Shown: positions 44,001 through 59,400, numbered from the stretch's first letter. The stretch: DNA of 64,000 nt from Glandiceps talaboti (GCF_964340395.1 NC_135549.1:16268342-16332341); one strand, 5' to 3'. The notes: generated from the letters alone by a model not told the origin. Numbers and translations: made by a program.

Positions 44001-45817
44001 TTCATTAAATTTGTGCCTTTTAATACACAAGTAAATAGATAGCTCTTTTAATTCCAAAATAAGGATAATTTTTATTATCATTTTTACATTTTACAAATAA
44101 TTCTTAATTCAATTATGTTAAGGCAATATATGTTTGCTTATACACATGCCTTAATAAACATGTAAATAAATAAAAGTTAATTTTCAAAAATAACATTGGT
44201 GACATTATATTTCCATGCATTTTATAAATAACAATGACAAAGGCTTGATTTAAGTGTGAAGGGTATATCAAGTCTATTTTCATGACAGACCATATGTTTT
44301 TTGTCCTTGGTGAAGATAAAATACAAACAATTGTACATTGATACATATCAGGTATTATCATGTATATGGTATATATGCCTTTCTTGCTTTTAAATATCTC
44401 TTCATTTCCATTCTCGGTATCTGAAATAGAATGCTACCGCCTATGTGCGTCATAACGATAGCAATCATTTGATACATAATTCTCATTGACACTATAGTTT
44501 CTGCTCAATGCGCTACACAACATACATTACTTTTGGCACACATGAGACTATTAAAGCCAACCTTCTTTGTTCTATTTTGACCCACAAGCCTAGAGGTAAT
44601 AATCTATTTCAGGTACTGAGAATTACAGTATGTTATCTATACTATTGGCATTATGTTCCTGTAAACGTTGTCACATTATACATGTTATAGCAACCCACGC
44701 ATAAATCATGTTTAAAATATGGGTATTTGTTATACGGTTGAATGATAATTCTGTTTCATGCTGTCTTGTCTCACATCTTCTTTCATCGTCACATACATAT
44801 AATGTCAGTGGCAGTGTCACTAGCATTTCAGCCTTTAATTAACAAATTGCATCATTTCTCATTTCGTTGGCTCAATTGTTGTTGTTTTTTCATTCTCTCG
44901 TCAAATTCTAGTTTTCATTTCCGCCATACCCTGTTATAATTAGTTTATCTGTATTCAAACTGCATTAATTTCAATTCTAATATGATGTTATCTAAAATGA
45001 CAAGTATGAGAAAATTGAGCAAATTAATGCAAACATATCACTCCTCCTCAGTTTGAAACTTCTCACTCATAATATAAATGGCAAAAGTCATGTATGTGTA
45101 TATGGAAACGACTGCCTACTTCTGGAATAAGCAATTTCTCTACTTTTTACCGGCTCAAAAAGAATAATTCCTGATTAACCATTGCACAGTTTCATTTCCT
45201 TGCATCCTTCAATGAAATCAAAATGAAAGTTTTAAGATCATTACAACACCATTACATTTTCTGAATAGTTTTTTCTTCCTTCTTTTTTTTCTTTTCAGAT
45301 CTTTTTAAATTGAAATATTAATTCTATTAGCAGCTTTCATCCATTATCAGTCTCCCAACCATAAATTGTCTGTTATACAATACATCACAGGGAATTATTA
45401 ATTATAAGCAATTCAAAACCAAGTTATTATTAATTCATCATTTAATATGAAGCAATATAAGGAAATTTATTTTTCATTTTTATCATACCATTGATCTCAT
45501 TACAAGCTCCTTTCAAGAGCACACAGAGAGTTCTTTCATTCATAATATTACAAATATTTTGTGCTGAGATGTTTTATTTCAAAAACTTGCTTAATATTTT
45601 CAATTGTGATATTCGTCATTTGAAATGAAACATTTGATATGAACACAATGCATTTTCTAGAGTGTGTAAAGGGACTGTTGAATGTATATAAAATGGTTTT
45701 TATTTTTGCCATTTTAAATGTTTTCAGTTAAAAAAGGATGTCACTTATTATAATATGTTATCTACATTTCATGGAATGCAAAATGTTCTTTTGGGCTATC
45801 ACAAATCAACTGGTACA

Positions 45818-46050
45818 ACACAACACAACACAACACAACACAACACAACACAAAACAAAACAAAACACAAAACAAAACAAGACACAACACAACACAACAC
45901 AACACAAAACACAACACAACACAACACAACACAACACAACACAACACAACACAACACAACACAACACAAAACACAACACAACACAACACAACACAAAACA
46001 CAACACAACACAACACAACACAACACAACACAACACAAAACACAACACAG
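45818..46050. repeat. (ACAAC)n microsatellite, 230 bp
   Basis: A pentanucleotide array with interspersed acaaa variants. Five overlapping ORFs of 79-116 codons on both strands (Thr/Gln/His-rich and Cys/Val-rich) are artefacts of a pentamer lacking stops. Confidence 0.97.
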
Positions 46051-47985
46051 CCAAAACTAACAATAGACAGCATATCTACTTTCAATAAAGCATTCTGTTC
46101 AAACAAAAACAATTTTTTTTTAAATATATGATTTGAAATTAAAGAAACGTGTGAAAACCTATTCCTATATTATAAATGTCATTATTTTACAGCATAAATT
46201 TTTTTTTAGCAAAAAAAAAAAATTAATCATAATTCATTACTTATAAATTAGTTGAATGTTAACTTTTAATATCATAAAATATTCATTGAAAATAAAAATC
46301 ATTGTGGGATATAAAAGACATCCATTAATCATTACCATTTGCAGTGTCTGGCATTTTTATTTTGAAATACTACATGATGAGCTATTATACATCATGGTAT
46401 TGATTTCCTCTACTATTGCTATGACAATGCTGAATATTGATATTGGTGCAGCTAAGACCCTCACTTAATCAATGTCCATCAATTTCTCTCAGCTTTATCC
46501 TTTGCCTGATCTGCTAAAAACACTCCTTGCTACAAATCATGCATCTGAACTGTCTTTCAGTATTAATTGATCGTGCTGCGTTGTCATTAAAATTACGCCT
46601 GTAGCGACGATCAGTGGCATTCTGATCTGAAAAAGCCCATTAATCCATCTGTTCTCAGAGATCATCAGGCCTGCAAAAAAAAAAAAACGGCCTACACTCC
46701 CCTATAAGAGAATGGTATGGTCTAATTCATGTAGAGGGATATATACCTCACGCAGGTAGATGATTATGATACAGACGAATAGAAAGTGATGAAATTGATG
46801 AACAACTGAGACAATATTCCATTACGGATAACAATTGATGACCTTGATCTCAATCTAGGCTAACTGGTTTAACAACAGTGAAATGTACTCACTTGATAAT
46901 ATGCCGCTACTACCACTGGGAACAAGACCTACTAGTAGCCATGCCCTGACACCAGCCAACTCTATGATGCTATATTTGTGTGTTACCTGTGGCAAAATCC
47001 AGCTTGTATGTAAATCTCAGTTTATCAGGCCAAAGAATGTTGATCCGGATGAAACAACAACATCCATATTTGCACTCTGGAATACACGGCACCCAGTCTA
47101 AGAAGAGGAATGCTTTTGACCATTTTCCAATGGAATTGAAGTACATATACGTCCTAACTATTCAGTTCATGGTGTTTTTACTGCCGAGGTATATCAAGCT
47201 AAGCATGTAAGTGATATCACAAACTAACTATTTCCACATAAATGTGTCGATAGATTTATAAACACTATACACACACACTCGATTTGAAAGCGTTTAAAAA
47301 AAACCCTATTTTATCCATTTCCCGCAAAATTAATAGCTTCCCTACTCTACACTGTCCTTGTTAGTTCATCTCCCATTTTGTGTGCATTAAATGGGGGTTG
47401 AACAATGACAATAAAATGACCCCTCAAATTAAATGAAGCAATTATTCAAGAAAGGACATACATCACTGCGGGTTGAAATAAAGTGTGTGTAATTGCATTT
47501 GGATTTCAACTGATCACAATATGGGTGTCACGCAATGAGATGATGACACAAAATAATCACACAAACGTTTTAATCTTCTAACATAGCTAGTTGCACACCA
47601 CTGTTATTTCCAAGCACGCAAACCATCAATTGACGCGTTAGTGTACGGAGTAGTAGTACTGCAACACAGTCTCAACAACTGTTACTGCCTGTATTATTCC
47701 ATAAATGTATTTGGATCTCAAACAAAATTGTTATCAATATCCTACATACAGCATATCCTACGACTGATCCCCTCGTTCAAAAATGTCAAATTTCCTGTCG
47801 GTTATAAACAGTCGCTTCATGGTTTCTGTCTTTAATTTTCATCTTCGTACTTTCAGTCAGCCACCTAGTTTATAGCTTTGCCTTTTTTTTTATTACCTTC
47901 AGTTTTTATTACTTGGTACAGAAGTCTCTCAACATACATTGCACCATTTGGTGTTTTCACAAGAAAATACTGATCAAATATTTAA

Positions 47986-48015
47986 AACCCCATTACAGTT
48001 GCTTGTAATGGGGTT
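47986..48015. repeat. Perfect 12-bp hairpin
   Basis: aaccccattaca and its exact reverse complement tgtaatggggtt flank a 6-nt loop (gttgct). Confidence 0.7.
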
Positions 48016-51000
48016 CTGACATATGAATCAGTAGCACTGTTGTGGAAGCCTGCAGATGTCTCTGTATTGTGTGTAGTATGTAATAGTGACAGGTATAGGA
48101 TCACTGCCGTTGAAATTAGCACATACATGTCAATTTCCTTTAGACTATGAAAGATCGTAGCCCCAGGCCTGCAGCTTTTTATTCATTTTCTAAATAATAT
48201 GTATCACCTAGTACGTCATTACTCGTTTTGTGTTGACAAATAAGTGACAGCACTCCATTGCATTACACACCCATTTACTTGATTCATGTAACGTTACATC
48301 ATTTGATTAAAGTTTTATTAGCTGATTCATATAATAACAATTCAACTCGGTTCACTACAAAACATGTACTGAATACTACAACATAGACCAGGGGATTATC
48401 AACTTCCATTTTACAGCACAGGTTTAGCTGTCTTCTTCACACACCTTTGCCAAAGATGTCTACCATATATTACACATAGTATACGTCAGCACTGATGGCT
48501 GTAATAATACCGACGACAAAAACTAGTGTTGTTGTTAAAATTAGAAGCATCACATACTCATTCAATGCAGTTATGAATTTCGGGAAAAAAAAATTTCACA
48601 AAAAGAAACAGTCCGCGATATGTTCCCAATTTGTTTGTTGTTGAAAATGAGCATACACATGCTTGACATTTGCCGGGTTTAAACTTGAAATTTTTTACGA
48701 TAATGTCAAATTTATAAAATGTTCTGCCAATGACGTCATGTTATATATTGTCTAATACATCACTTATGTTTTAAATTTATGTCATCATTTCATCACAATA
48801 TTACCGGTAGTATTTCAAATTTACAATACAGCCATATTTTATTGACAAGTCTGGCACATTATTCATTAATCACCTTCTTAAACAGCTTCAAAATGTCATC
48901 TGAATTTGTTCAGTACCATGTACTGGTTGGACTATTCTTAATTATGCAGTGACATTACGACATACATGATATAACTAAAACGTGCAGTGTTCGCCAGAAG
49001 ACATACACATTTTACGATCAGAGTTGATCATTTTTGCAAGTTTAGGTTGAAAGATAACAACAGGCACTTCTACAGCGGTGGTTGTTATTCAGGGAAGTTT
49101 CACAAGCTGCATTAATTAATGTAAACAAGACTTTCATCTCTTCAGTCACAATCATGCTGTGTTTAGTATTAAAAAGTGATATTATCTAGCGAGTAACAAC
49201 AACAACCTCAATTTACCAAACGATCAACAGTGATCAATACATTGCATATTATGTTATGTACCGTCTTCTGGCAAACACTCCCTGTTTTAGCTGAAACTGC
49301 AGACTATGTCAACATTCTTTCAAAAAAAGAGCTAATAAATTTATTTAATAACAAAAACCAAACAAATTATGTCTTAAAAGATGACTTGTCTTCTGCTACA
49401 CATTTAGAATACCATGTGAATTTGTCAGTTTATAAAAAGCACACATAACTCCAAGTTCTAATCAACCCCTGACTGTAAACTCCTTGTACATATACATGTT
49501 TCTTTCATGCACATATATTATTGTAATAGTGAAACCCGATTTAAAGTCACATGAATATAATTTGACCAGATGGTGTTTGACCAGAGGGTAGTATTTATAC
49601 ACAATTTGATATTTTTCAGTACTGTAGCTTAATTTCTTTACTATTCATTGAAAACATCAGTCAAACCATATGATATTATTCATAATTCAGTGAAATTATA
49701 GAAAACAAGATGGATTTATTAATGTCAAGAATTCAGTCATTTTTTAAAATCAAATTTCGCAATCTTTGTTACTTTGCCTTTGTTAACTAGAACAAAATTT
49801 GTTTTTTGCTATGAATTTACCATCCAACACATACTTTATTACAACTCTTCACACAGTATGGAACCATCCAATTTGATTAAAATCTGATGTATTGTACACA
49901 TCGCGATTTCTTTTTTGGCTGTTACGTTTACTGTTGTTTGTTCTTTTGTGAGTGCTCCTTACATACATCTAACAAAAATGTATTTTCAAAATGTCTGCTA
50001 AACAGCTGTTAGGGTTGGGTGGGGGTACGGTGGTGGTTTGACAGAGGTTGGGTAGGGATGGGACTGGGTTAGAGTGTGTTGTTCCCATAATAACACCATA
50101 TTTCAGGCACCAGCAACAATTACTTGTTACAAAATGATCTTAATTTTTTTCAGAAATCTTCAGCATTATAGTTGTTCAATAATTATATCCATGGTTTTGG
50201 CATATTGGAAACATAGAGTGTTTAAAGGTTGTATGGAAGTATAAATTCTACAAACGTTTACTTATAATTTGATAAGCTTTCCCATTAAGTAAAATCATTA
50301 TGTGCCAGTGTTATTGCTTCCAAGGCTTAGCATGCAATCATTATGCCTTCTCTCTCTCTATTAACTATAATAACAACATCACCTTGACCTTGCAATATTT
50401 CAATAGTGTTTGTTACTTCAATACATACAGTTACATCTTTTACTGCTGGAATACTGAGTATTCAAATGAAACTCGACTTGGAATTCATTTAACTTTGTGA
50501 AAGTATATGAATACACATTGTATGTACATGAATATTAACACACACATATACACACACACACACATGGTCCCCATGTCAATTTGAAATTCATGACTTGTGT
50601 CCACACACATGCACATCTAAATTTGAAATTCACGTCTCTTGGTCAAAGAACTAGACTCTTTACTGCACTGTCAAGATACATCATCAGCTGGTCATACCTC
50701 CTAGCCCTCGTATTCTCCGCTTGTAATGATTACACTGTCAAAACTGATAATAAAGAATTGAACATTTTCACCTGGTCAATGACAGCATGTAGTTATTTCA
50801 ACAAAGACAACTAGTCAGACTGTCGTTATTCAAATGAATCAATATGTAAATATACGCGCATTACCCATTGTGATGTGGTAATTTACATGTTATTTACATA
50901 TGTTTTATGTAAATATCACCCTACAGGGTGCTGAATAACCATGATAACAACTTTTGGGGGTGTGGCTACATGAATCTTTTGAAATTTTTTCTCAACACAA

Positions 51001-51545
51001 GTGGAGAATACGAGCTTACAAATGAATCTCGACAGTACGGTCTACAGTAAAAAAGGCTATGAAAGAACAAACTATAAATCAACTCGAGCTCTTTACTGAG
51101 ATAGTTGAAAGCTGTTTTGAGTGAGATAAGAAAATAGATATATAGCAGCTACATGTGATATCATGCTGTCTTACTGAAATTTATACAAAAACTGTAAATA
51201 CAATTGGAAAAATGTTTTTAAAAAATGCTATGATAGGTTTCTTGTTCAATAAAGAGAACAATAATAATAATCAATAATATTAACATAAACTGAGAATTGT
51301 GAAGTTGAATGCAAAAACAGGATGTTTTGAAAACTTATATTAATCTTTGATCGGGTTTGCAAGGACAAATTCTAAAACACAAATATTTGGGGGTTTTGTT
51401 GTAGAACATTTCAACCAAATGGTATATGAAAATTTCATCACAGTAATTAAATAAACTTTAAACCAAAAAAATCTTTTTACTGTCTGTTTTAGCTATAATG
51501 GGATGTTTTGAGTGTTGTTACATTCTTTTCTTTCCCGAAATAAAG

Positions 51546-51546
<1 letters not shown>

Positions 51547-51582
<36 letters not shown>
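51547..51582. repeat. (ATA)n microsatellite
   Basis: About 12 ata/aat units. Confidence 0.95.
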
Positions 51583-52995
51583 TAAGTATATTTTATATCA
51601 CATGCAGTGTAAGCGGACATCTGTAGTTTTCTTCTCAGTAGAGACACGAGATAAATATATTTAGGTATGTACACTTAGCACCTAAAGCTCAACTTAAATC
51701 CCTGCTGCTGTTACCTGTTACAAGTCTATTTAATCATCTGGCTATTACAACTGACACAACTTTCATATACTGTACATTTAAACTAAATCCCACAAATTTC
51801 AATCTTGCCAAATCTCTTCTAAAAGTACACATTTAATTTAATGTATTGGCATATTGAAGTATAGGTTCAGATGCTAGGGTTACTAGTAACACCACATGCT
51901 TTATTTTTGGGTGGGTGGGGGGGAGATGTCATTATACAAGTTATATGTATTTGTCTTCGACAAAAAATAACTAAATTTAGTGTAGCCAAGTTATTGGAAT
52001 ATGGAAGTGTATGTAGGGTCACATGCTTTTTCAGGGAGGTGGGGGGAACAGATTATGTATTTGTTTTCAACCAAAACCTACTATTAAATTTAGTCTAGTC
52101 CTTGTTATCCACTGCACCGAAATACAAACCTTTACCACAAGACATAAGTACAAAGCTATGGGTTATGACAACTCACAGCAATGTAATATTCATTTTACAC
52201 CAATGGATCGATACACCCCATACAATACAATAAAAGGCATATTTCATAATTGAACATTTTTTCTTTTTCCTTTCATTCAATAAAATTGTTCCTAATAAAT
52301 ATAAATGTATGGTATGTAACCGTCATCTATTACTGTAACACATGTATTAAATTGCCACTCATGAAAATATGGCTCCTGTGGCTTAAGCAGGAATAAAGCT
52401 TGCATGTCAAATATGTAGCAAGCACAATGGGAAAATACATGAGCCATGCTGCTAGACTGATACTTGACATTCATTAATAATGATATTTCAAAGGCTGCTT
52501 TCAACTAATGAGTAACAGCCCTGAAAAGAGTATTAGTGTAGATTAAAATCTGGTGTGACAACAAGAATGAAAATTAATGTTCACTAACTCGCAGTTTATT
52601 CACTACATTTTCATCTTTTTTTTTGAAGTCTCAAGGTGATATGACTTTTGTTGACATTACATAACTAGGTTATAAAAATGAATTAATATAGATTTGATCA
52701 AGTGAAATATTGAGTGTATTACCTTGAAAGAGTCAGTACGGGGTAAGATTTAATTTCACTAATTTCACGGGATAGTTATCAAAATGTGGTATCAAAAATA
52801 TTAGACCGACCATTGCAAAGTGAATTTGTAGCATTTAGCTGACATTAGAGAAGAAATGAAAACCTAGCTACTGAATATATTGTATATCTGAAAGGGCAAG
52901 ACTACAGTGAAACTTGACACTGAAATAAAACATTCAATCTTGATACTAGTACAAGATAGAGCAATTAACGATAATAGGGCAGAACCTCATGATTA

Positions 52996-53389
52996 GCGAG
53001 TGAGTGTAGCGTACTTGGGGTACTACCATGAGTGCTTGCAGTGTTCTCTAGCTGCGACAGTACTTTCACAAATGTAGGGAGTCAAACTGCAGCAGAAAAT
53101 ACTGCACACACAAGTCCAAATACCCTGAGTATTTCAATACACTGGCACTCATGCGGCATGTGGTTCTGTTAGTATTAGTAATTTACATATGTTTATCCGA
53201 AACAACAACTTTCCGTAAAATGTCAATATGCGATCACATGCTTTCATGTAGAATGAACAATCGTGTCCTCATTTTCATATCATTCGCATGCAGGTATACT
53301 ATGTTTTCAGTATTGCACTGCAGTGTAAATACCACTAATATACATGTGCACTGGTGCAAGTGATCTCTGGTACATATGTTATAATATTG
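52996..53389 (+). repeat. Dispersed repeat family B, longest copy
   Basis: This fullest copy contains agtgttctctagctgcgaca, actggcactcatgcggcatg, gtttatccgaaacaacaact, gtattgcactgcagtgtaaa and gatctctggtacatatgtta. It is paralogous to 38726-38988 (same strand) and 7048-7372 (opposite strand). No terminal repeats were identified. Confidence 0.8.
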
Positions 53390-56384
53390 ATAACAGCATT
53401 TTCTTACCTTTCAAGAAAACAACAGCCATGAATGTGTGGTGTGGTAAAAGTCTGATTTATACATAACACATTTGATTAACGCATAAATATTTCAATCTTG
53501 CAAAAGCATTCAATTTATGCAAATAACACTTAATTTATGCATATAACATTTATATGTGGTCAATAAATGCAAATTAAATTCTACTCATACTATTTTACTA
53601 GATGACAACAAATCCTGGTTAAAAACAGAAACAATTTCCATTTCTTTAGGGTGTTGGGGGTTTTCTTTAAAAATAAAACTACAAACCCATTTCTTGGTAG
53701 TTCACAGCTGTCTCCACAAAGTATGTAAATGTTGTCAGAAGGAAATGGTGCATTTATATGTTTCCTATCATTTTATTTAGGAGACTAGAAAGAGAGTTTT
53801 ATTTTCAAATTGCAACTGTACTCCAAAGATCACACGTTTAAATACCATTTACCTACTATTTATATAATACTGTATGTTATCTATGTGTACAGGTGGTATC
53901 CACCTAAAAATAGCCTAAAATTATACTCTACTAAGATAATCATTGCCATAACACACACCTCACCATATAATCTGTTTTTGTGACTTAAATACCGATATAT
54001 GCGACAAAATCCTACATACTTAATAATGCAGAATGTCTTGTCAGTGACTGCCCAGTGCAATATCCATCTTCATCAGATCAAAATATCACCACAATGACAT
54101 TTGATATTCTGTTTTTCAATATATTGCCATGGAAACAATCGTATGGCTTGTCTGACGCTGATATAATGCAGTGGTTGGTCTGTAGAGCACTTCACAGCTG
54201 TGTTTTTTAATCATTATATACGCTAACACTGCCACAGTAATCCACTCAAATGCAGTATTCAACCTTCACATATGCTACAATCTAATGAATACCTAACCGT
54301 AAGGGTATACACATGATAGCGAGTAAGTACGTTCATACGTTCATACCTTTATCTTTCTCAACATGCACACAAAATTTTCATCATTGTATTCATCATCATT
54401 TCAATTTGGTTGCCTTGTTGCAGTGTTCCAAGATAACATGTCATAGTTGGGGGTTTTTTCATCAGTTTTTTCATCAGTTTTTTATAGTGCCAAGGTATTT
54501 GGAGAGGATGGAATCATGATCTGGTAAAAGTATATTTGCTTCCTGTACATTTTTAGCATCATCCTGATGACAGAGATGTGGTGAACGATAAGATAAAATC
54601 TACTTAAGATTTCCCAACATATGACCCTGACATTATAGAGAGAAATGCGTACCTGCACGTGTGGAAAATCTAGTTAAATTTACAAAAAAAATTATTTATT
54701 CCAGAACTGGAAACTTGTGCTAAATACCTTGAGACCTCATATACATGTTTTAAATTGAACCATCTTATAGCTGCAATTCTAATCAATTCATTAAGAAGAC
54801 AAATAGAATTCCTGTATGTGGTTCTGAAAATGACTGATTGACTTTTATAAAAAATGAAGGTCAGAAGTCCTTCACTTTATTTGCATGCATTTTAATGAGA
54901 GCCGTGGCATATGTCAGACCATGGCAAAATGATTAGGGTTATATATATATATATATAGCAATCATATACACAACCCTATTGAATACTACGAACTGAACAT
55001 TCATCATTTTCTCGGCACCACTTTCACCTGGTGGCCAATTTGCATAGAAATGGGATCTTAAATAGAACATATGCAAAAAGGCTGGTCAGTTTTTGAATGA
55101 TATTATTATATTGAATACATTTTTAGATACGTTTATTGTATGACGCTTTGAATGCAGACAAATGCTTAGCTTCAATAATCTTTTCCTTGCCGATGCATTA
55201 TTTATACTGTATCATCAAGGAAGTACTTTTGTTGCATCTGTCAATATCTCTGATATTTTGATTGACGATGGGGTGGAAATGATGTTCTCGGTATCTTTGC
55301 CTACATTTTATTGATATGTCAAACAAACATACGACTTAAATATCAGACGTTTCTACGAAGAAAAAAAACCACCTGGTGTTAATTTGATTCTCAGCATACG
55401 GTGAATATTATTGATAGTCTTTTTTCCATCACTGATGTGAAAACTAAGAATATTTGATTTAATGTACGCGAACACTGGTTCAGTTTTGATGATATGTGAA
55501 CAGTAAATGTCAGTCTAGGTCATAAACAGTGTATAAATATTTCTGGATATGTTACAGGGCAACATTGATGGTTATCAGATGATAATTGTCACCATTACAC
55601 CATTTCAAATGGTAACAGATGAAAATATTAAATTGTCACAAATTGCCAATACTGTTCATTTTAGAGCAGACAGTAAGACATACTACTTATCAAGTCTTAT
55701 AATTTCAACACTAACTTTTTTTAAACATTATAAAAAACAAACATCCAAAAAGTGTGTTTTATAATAGGAATTCCCTTTATGTGGTAGTCAAACACATGTT
55801 AATCTGTACAACAAGTGACAAATCATACCAAGAAAATGAGCTGGGTCGGGTCAGGTCGTTGGAACTTTTAGAACATGTTATCCTATTCGACCTTTGACCT
55901 TATTCTAATTTCATTCCTTGTGGCTTTTCATTGGAGCACCAAACAAAATGGAGGAAACGATGGAGAAAAGCTATTCAGAGGGCACTTTACAGTTCAGGGC
56001 ATTCTAAGACTCACAGGAAATGAAACCACACTAAAAATGACACTTAATGAAACGTTTCCAAAAAACCAGGATTGCTTTTCAGCGCTAAGATGACTACCTT
56101 CCTCCCTCTGTAGCGTTTTTTTCATACTCCTAATAAATCCTTGTCACTTCCCTGCCAACTTGATTTCCTCTAACTGAAAGTATAATGGATGTGTTTAACC
56201 TTGTTCACTGTAGGATGCTAAGCCAATGTTATTATGGAATTGAAGAAAGTCTAACTATTAATAATGACATCTTAATATTAGACACATAAATCATCATAAA
56301 CCGTGGTGAATGTTTTATCGTTGTATTGAGAGTACATTCCGAGCTGATATATTATTGTCTGAGTATGATACATGTATTGTGTAC

Positions 56385-56595
56385 TGACTAAAGTAGTACT
56401 GCAGAGTCACGTAACACTGAAATGGACGGTACTGACTAAAGTAGTGCTGCACTGATCGAGTCACGTAAGACTGAGATGATGGTACTGACTAAAATATTAC
56501 TGCACTGAGTCACATATGTTAAACACTGAGATGAATGGTACTGACTAAAATATTACTGCACCGAGGCATATACGTAACACTGAGCTGAACACGAT
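56385..56595. repeat. ~62-bp tandem repeat, four copies
   Basis: Units share ggtactgactaaa, tattactgcac, gagtcac and gtaacactgagatga. Confidence 0.85.
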
Positions 56596-57039
56596 TTTCA
56601 TACTACAGTTCTTGCATGAAAATTCTCTAATTTCCATCTGATGAATCTTTAATGGCTTGTAATGTTACAGATGTAATGGCGTTGCTTGGATATGTGTAGT
56701 GATAATGGACTAAGATAAAAGACTAGGCCTGCAAGGGCTTCTGTCAAACCTACAGTTTGTCATGTTCTACAACATATATATACAACATCAAACTTCAAAG
56801 TACTTGTGAGTAATGATACCAACATTTCTATCGCGACTACACCTTGTGGAAAATTGGCTTTTAGTTCAAAAATTATGTTCCCCATTTTTGCTAGATTAAG
56901 TCTCTTTTTAATATTATAATATAAGATAAAATTTGACTTGATAAAAAATGTTATGACTATGATCCTATATCTTAAAATATTCACAAAATTAAAAATATGT
57001 AAAGTTTGCCCTTTGACCTTGGATTAGTTGTTGGTTGCT

Positions 57040-57230
57040 GTTCAAAGAATCATATGAGAGAAGATAAATCCATGTTGATACTCTCCAAGATTCATATGAT
57101 ATTCATATGATATGAGATAATCCATACCGAATATTCTCTGAGAATCATACATGAGATATATGCATACTAAATATTCTCCACGAATCATATGATATTAGAT
57201 ATATCCATATTGTTATTCTCCACAAAATAC
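57040..57230. repeat. ~55-60 bp tandem repeat, three to four copies
   Basis: Units share gaatcatatgatatt, gagataaatccatatt and attctcca. Confidence 0.75.
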
Positions 57231-58296
57231 ACTGTGTAATATTGTTTTCCATGATAATCTCTAGGTTACTAAACATGACATTTTCAGTTATAAACAGAGT
57301 ACCCTTTCATACAGAATCATGTCTTAGATTACCTATTCTATGTATGTCAATAATCCAAAGTGATCTCTGTCTGGCAGCATTTCAATATTTACAAAACGTA
57401 AGTCACTACTATATTACTGCCCAAAATGGATGTTTGCATCTGAGGATCGGATGGTAATCTGTATGTAATGAGGAAGGCAGATAACCTCCAACGCCAAAGA
57501 TGTAAACACGCATACTGAAGCTTTCAATATCTTGCCAAGTGAACATTTACACGACATGGAATGTATATTGATTTTTTTTTTGTACTATGATGGTCGTCTG
57601 CTTAATAGAATGCCAAAATATGAGTAGAGGTTTTTTCAAATATGGCAACTGTGACGAAGTACTACTCTTTTGCATACCTTGCCAGAGGGCAATATGAGTT
57701 TCATTTGCTTGGCAACTATCCCAAATGCTGTTATCTGACACAATTACAAAATATAATGTGTAATAAGATTGCAATGAAACTGACATATTAAGCAACATAA
57801 TACAATGTTGCAGGAACTACACATTCATAGTACGGCATATAATGAGACAAAATATTTTGATTACTATAATGTAAACTCTTATTCATTCCATGTTCATGAT
57901 GAATTTGAGTTTAATATTTGTATGACATCAGAGTTCATTCATAGCAAAAACCCTCTCATAAACCATGGAAATTTTTGCTTAGAATGAAATGTTGCTTGAT
58001 CGAGGTGCTGGCTAGATTTTCATAGAAGCATTAATGTTGCACTTTAACATTATGGTGCTGGAGAAAGTCTCACAATGGATGTAAATGACCTAAACGCAAC
58101 ACAAACATTTTGAGAAAAAATGATCCATCAGTCAGGAACAAAATCTGATTTCTGAAAGTGGATGTTTGTATGGCAAGCTTGAGTCCTCATCAAGTTTTAA
58201 TTTTGGGGGAAAATCTCCTGATATACCCTGTAGCTGTAAATCATTCATATTTTAATTCTGAGAGTAGTCTGTAAACACTAATAAGGACATTGAAAT

Positions 58297-58530
58297 AGTC
58301 AGGCTGTCATTTCTAAATCTATTCCCAACCCGATACTTTTTCCATTGATGTATTCCCACACATCACCTCTTCCAAGTACAGTCAGACTGTCATTTCTAAA
58401 TCTATTCCCAACATGATACTTTCCCGCTCATGTACTCCCATATCATCTTTTCCGAGTAGTCAGACTGGCACTTCTAGATCTATTCCCAACATGATACTTT
58501 GCTGTATAAACGTATTCCCACACAGAAATC
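58297..58530. repeat. ~75-80 bp tandem repeat, three copies
   Basis: Units share agtcagactgtcatttctaa, atctattcccaacatgatac, tttcc and gtattcccacaca. Confidence 0.85.
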
Positions 58531-59144
58531 CCACCTATTTTGGATATTAGACTGACAAGTAAATCCCCACATGATCATCTTGTGTATCAATTGAATATGC
58601 AGCCAAAAGAAAAACCTGAATTATTAATAAATGGTGAACTCCTCGACAGTACATTAAAAGCTTACATCAACTGTGAGACAATGACATCTCTTATGTAGTG
58701 TACATCACACAACCACATATCATGCCTTGATATTAGTAGTTTTGTCAAATACATAAAAATACCATCGATGTTGTTGTTGTCTCTTTGCACTGATACTCAT
58801 TTTTGGTAAGACCCTAGGTTTGTATTAAATTAATATTTTGATATTTTCAATCAGACACATTTTGGTAAAATACCCTTCTATCAGACTAACGCACGGTTTT
58901 CTTCCTTCAAACTTGGCAAGAACATTGCATTACAAATCTGAGGCATTACAAATATACAGCAATGGCCATGCTAGAAATAATACTAACCATAAATAAGCTT
59001 ATAGTTGATGATCATGATTGGTTTACTGAAGTGTCTAGATTTGATTCAACAGAACTGCCGGTGACATGGAAATGATTTGTAGGAATTGTAAAACAACAGA
59101 TACTCTACCTATCCTGTTTTCAGTAATGTAAGGTTCATCTTATC

Positions 59145-59400
59145 TTGTGTTTGATGCAAGGGGGGCTCAGCAGAACAACTCAGCTTGTGTGTGATACACA
59201 GGGGTTACCAGAGCAACTTGGCTTGTGTGTGATACTGGGGGGCTATGCTAGCAACTCAGTTTGTGTTTAATGCAAGGGGGCTTATGAGAGCAACTCTGCT
59301 TGCATTTGATACAGGGGGCTTTCCAGCAACTCGGCTTGTGTGTGATACTGGGGCTTACTAGAGCAACTCAGTTTGGGTGTGATACAGGCTTACCAGAATA
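59145..59400. repeat. ~45-52 bp tandem repeat, about five copies
   Basis: Units share agcaactcagcttgtgtgtg and atactgggggctta. Confidence 0.85.

Noticed and set aside
45738-46112. Five overlapping ORFs of 79-116 codons on both strands
   Set aside because: They are translations of (ACAAC)n, a stop-free pentamer; no real protein composition.
46887-46996. Possible minus-strand exon ending at a good donor (CAA|gtgagt)
   Set aside because: The open frame (including AGVRAWLLVGLVPS) has no match to any alpha-2/delta segment and no convincing acceptor.
53409-53430. Minus-strand ATG followed by seven codons and a good donor (G|gtaaga)
   Set aside because: Too short to judge; no hydrophobic signal sequence is completed; adjacent to a dispersed repeat.
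57675-57735. Possible minus-strand exon ending CAAG|gtatgc
   Set aside because: Neither open frame resembles the missing N-terminal region; the phase does not fit X1.
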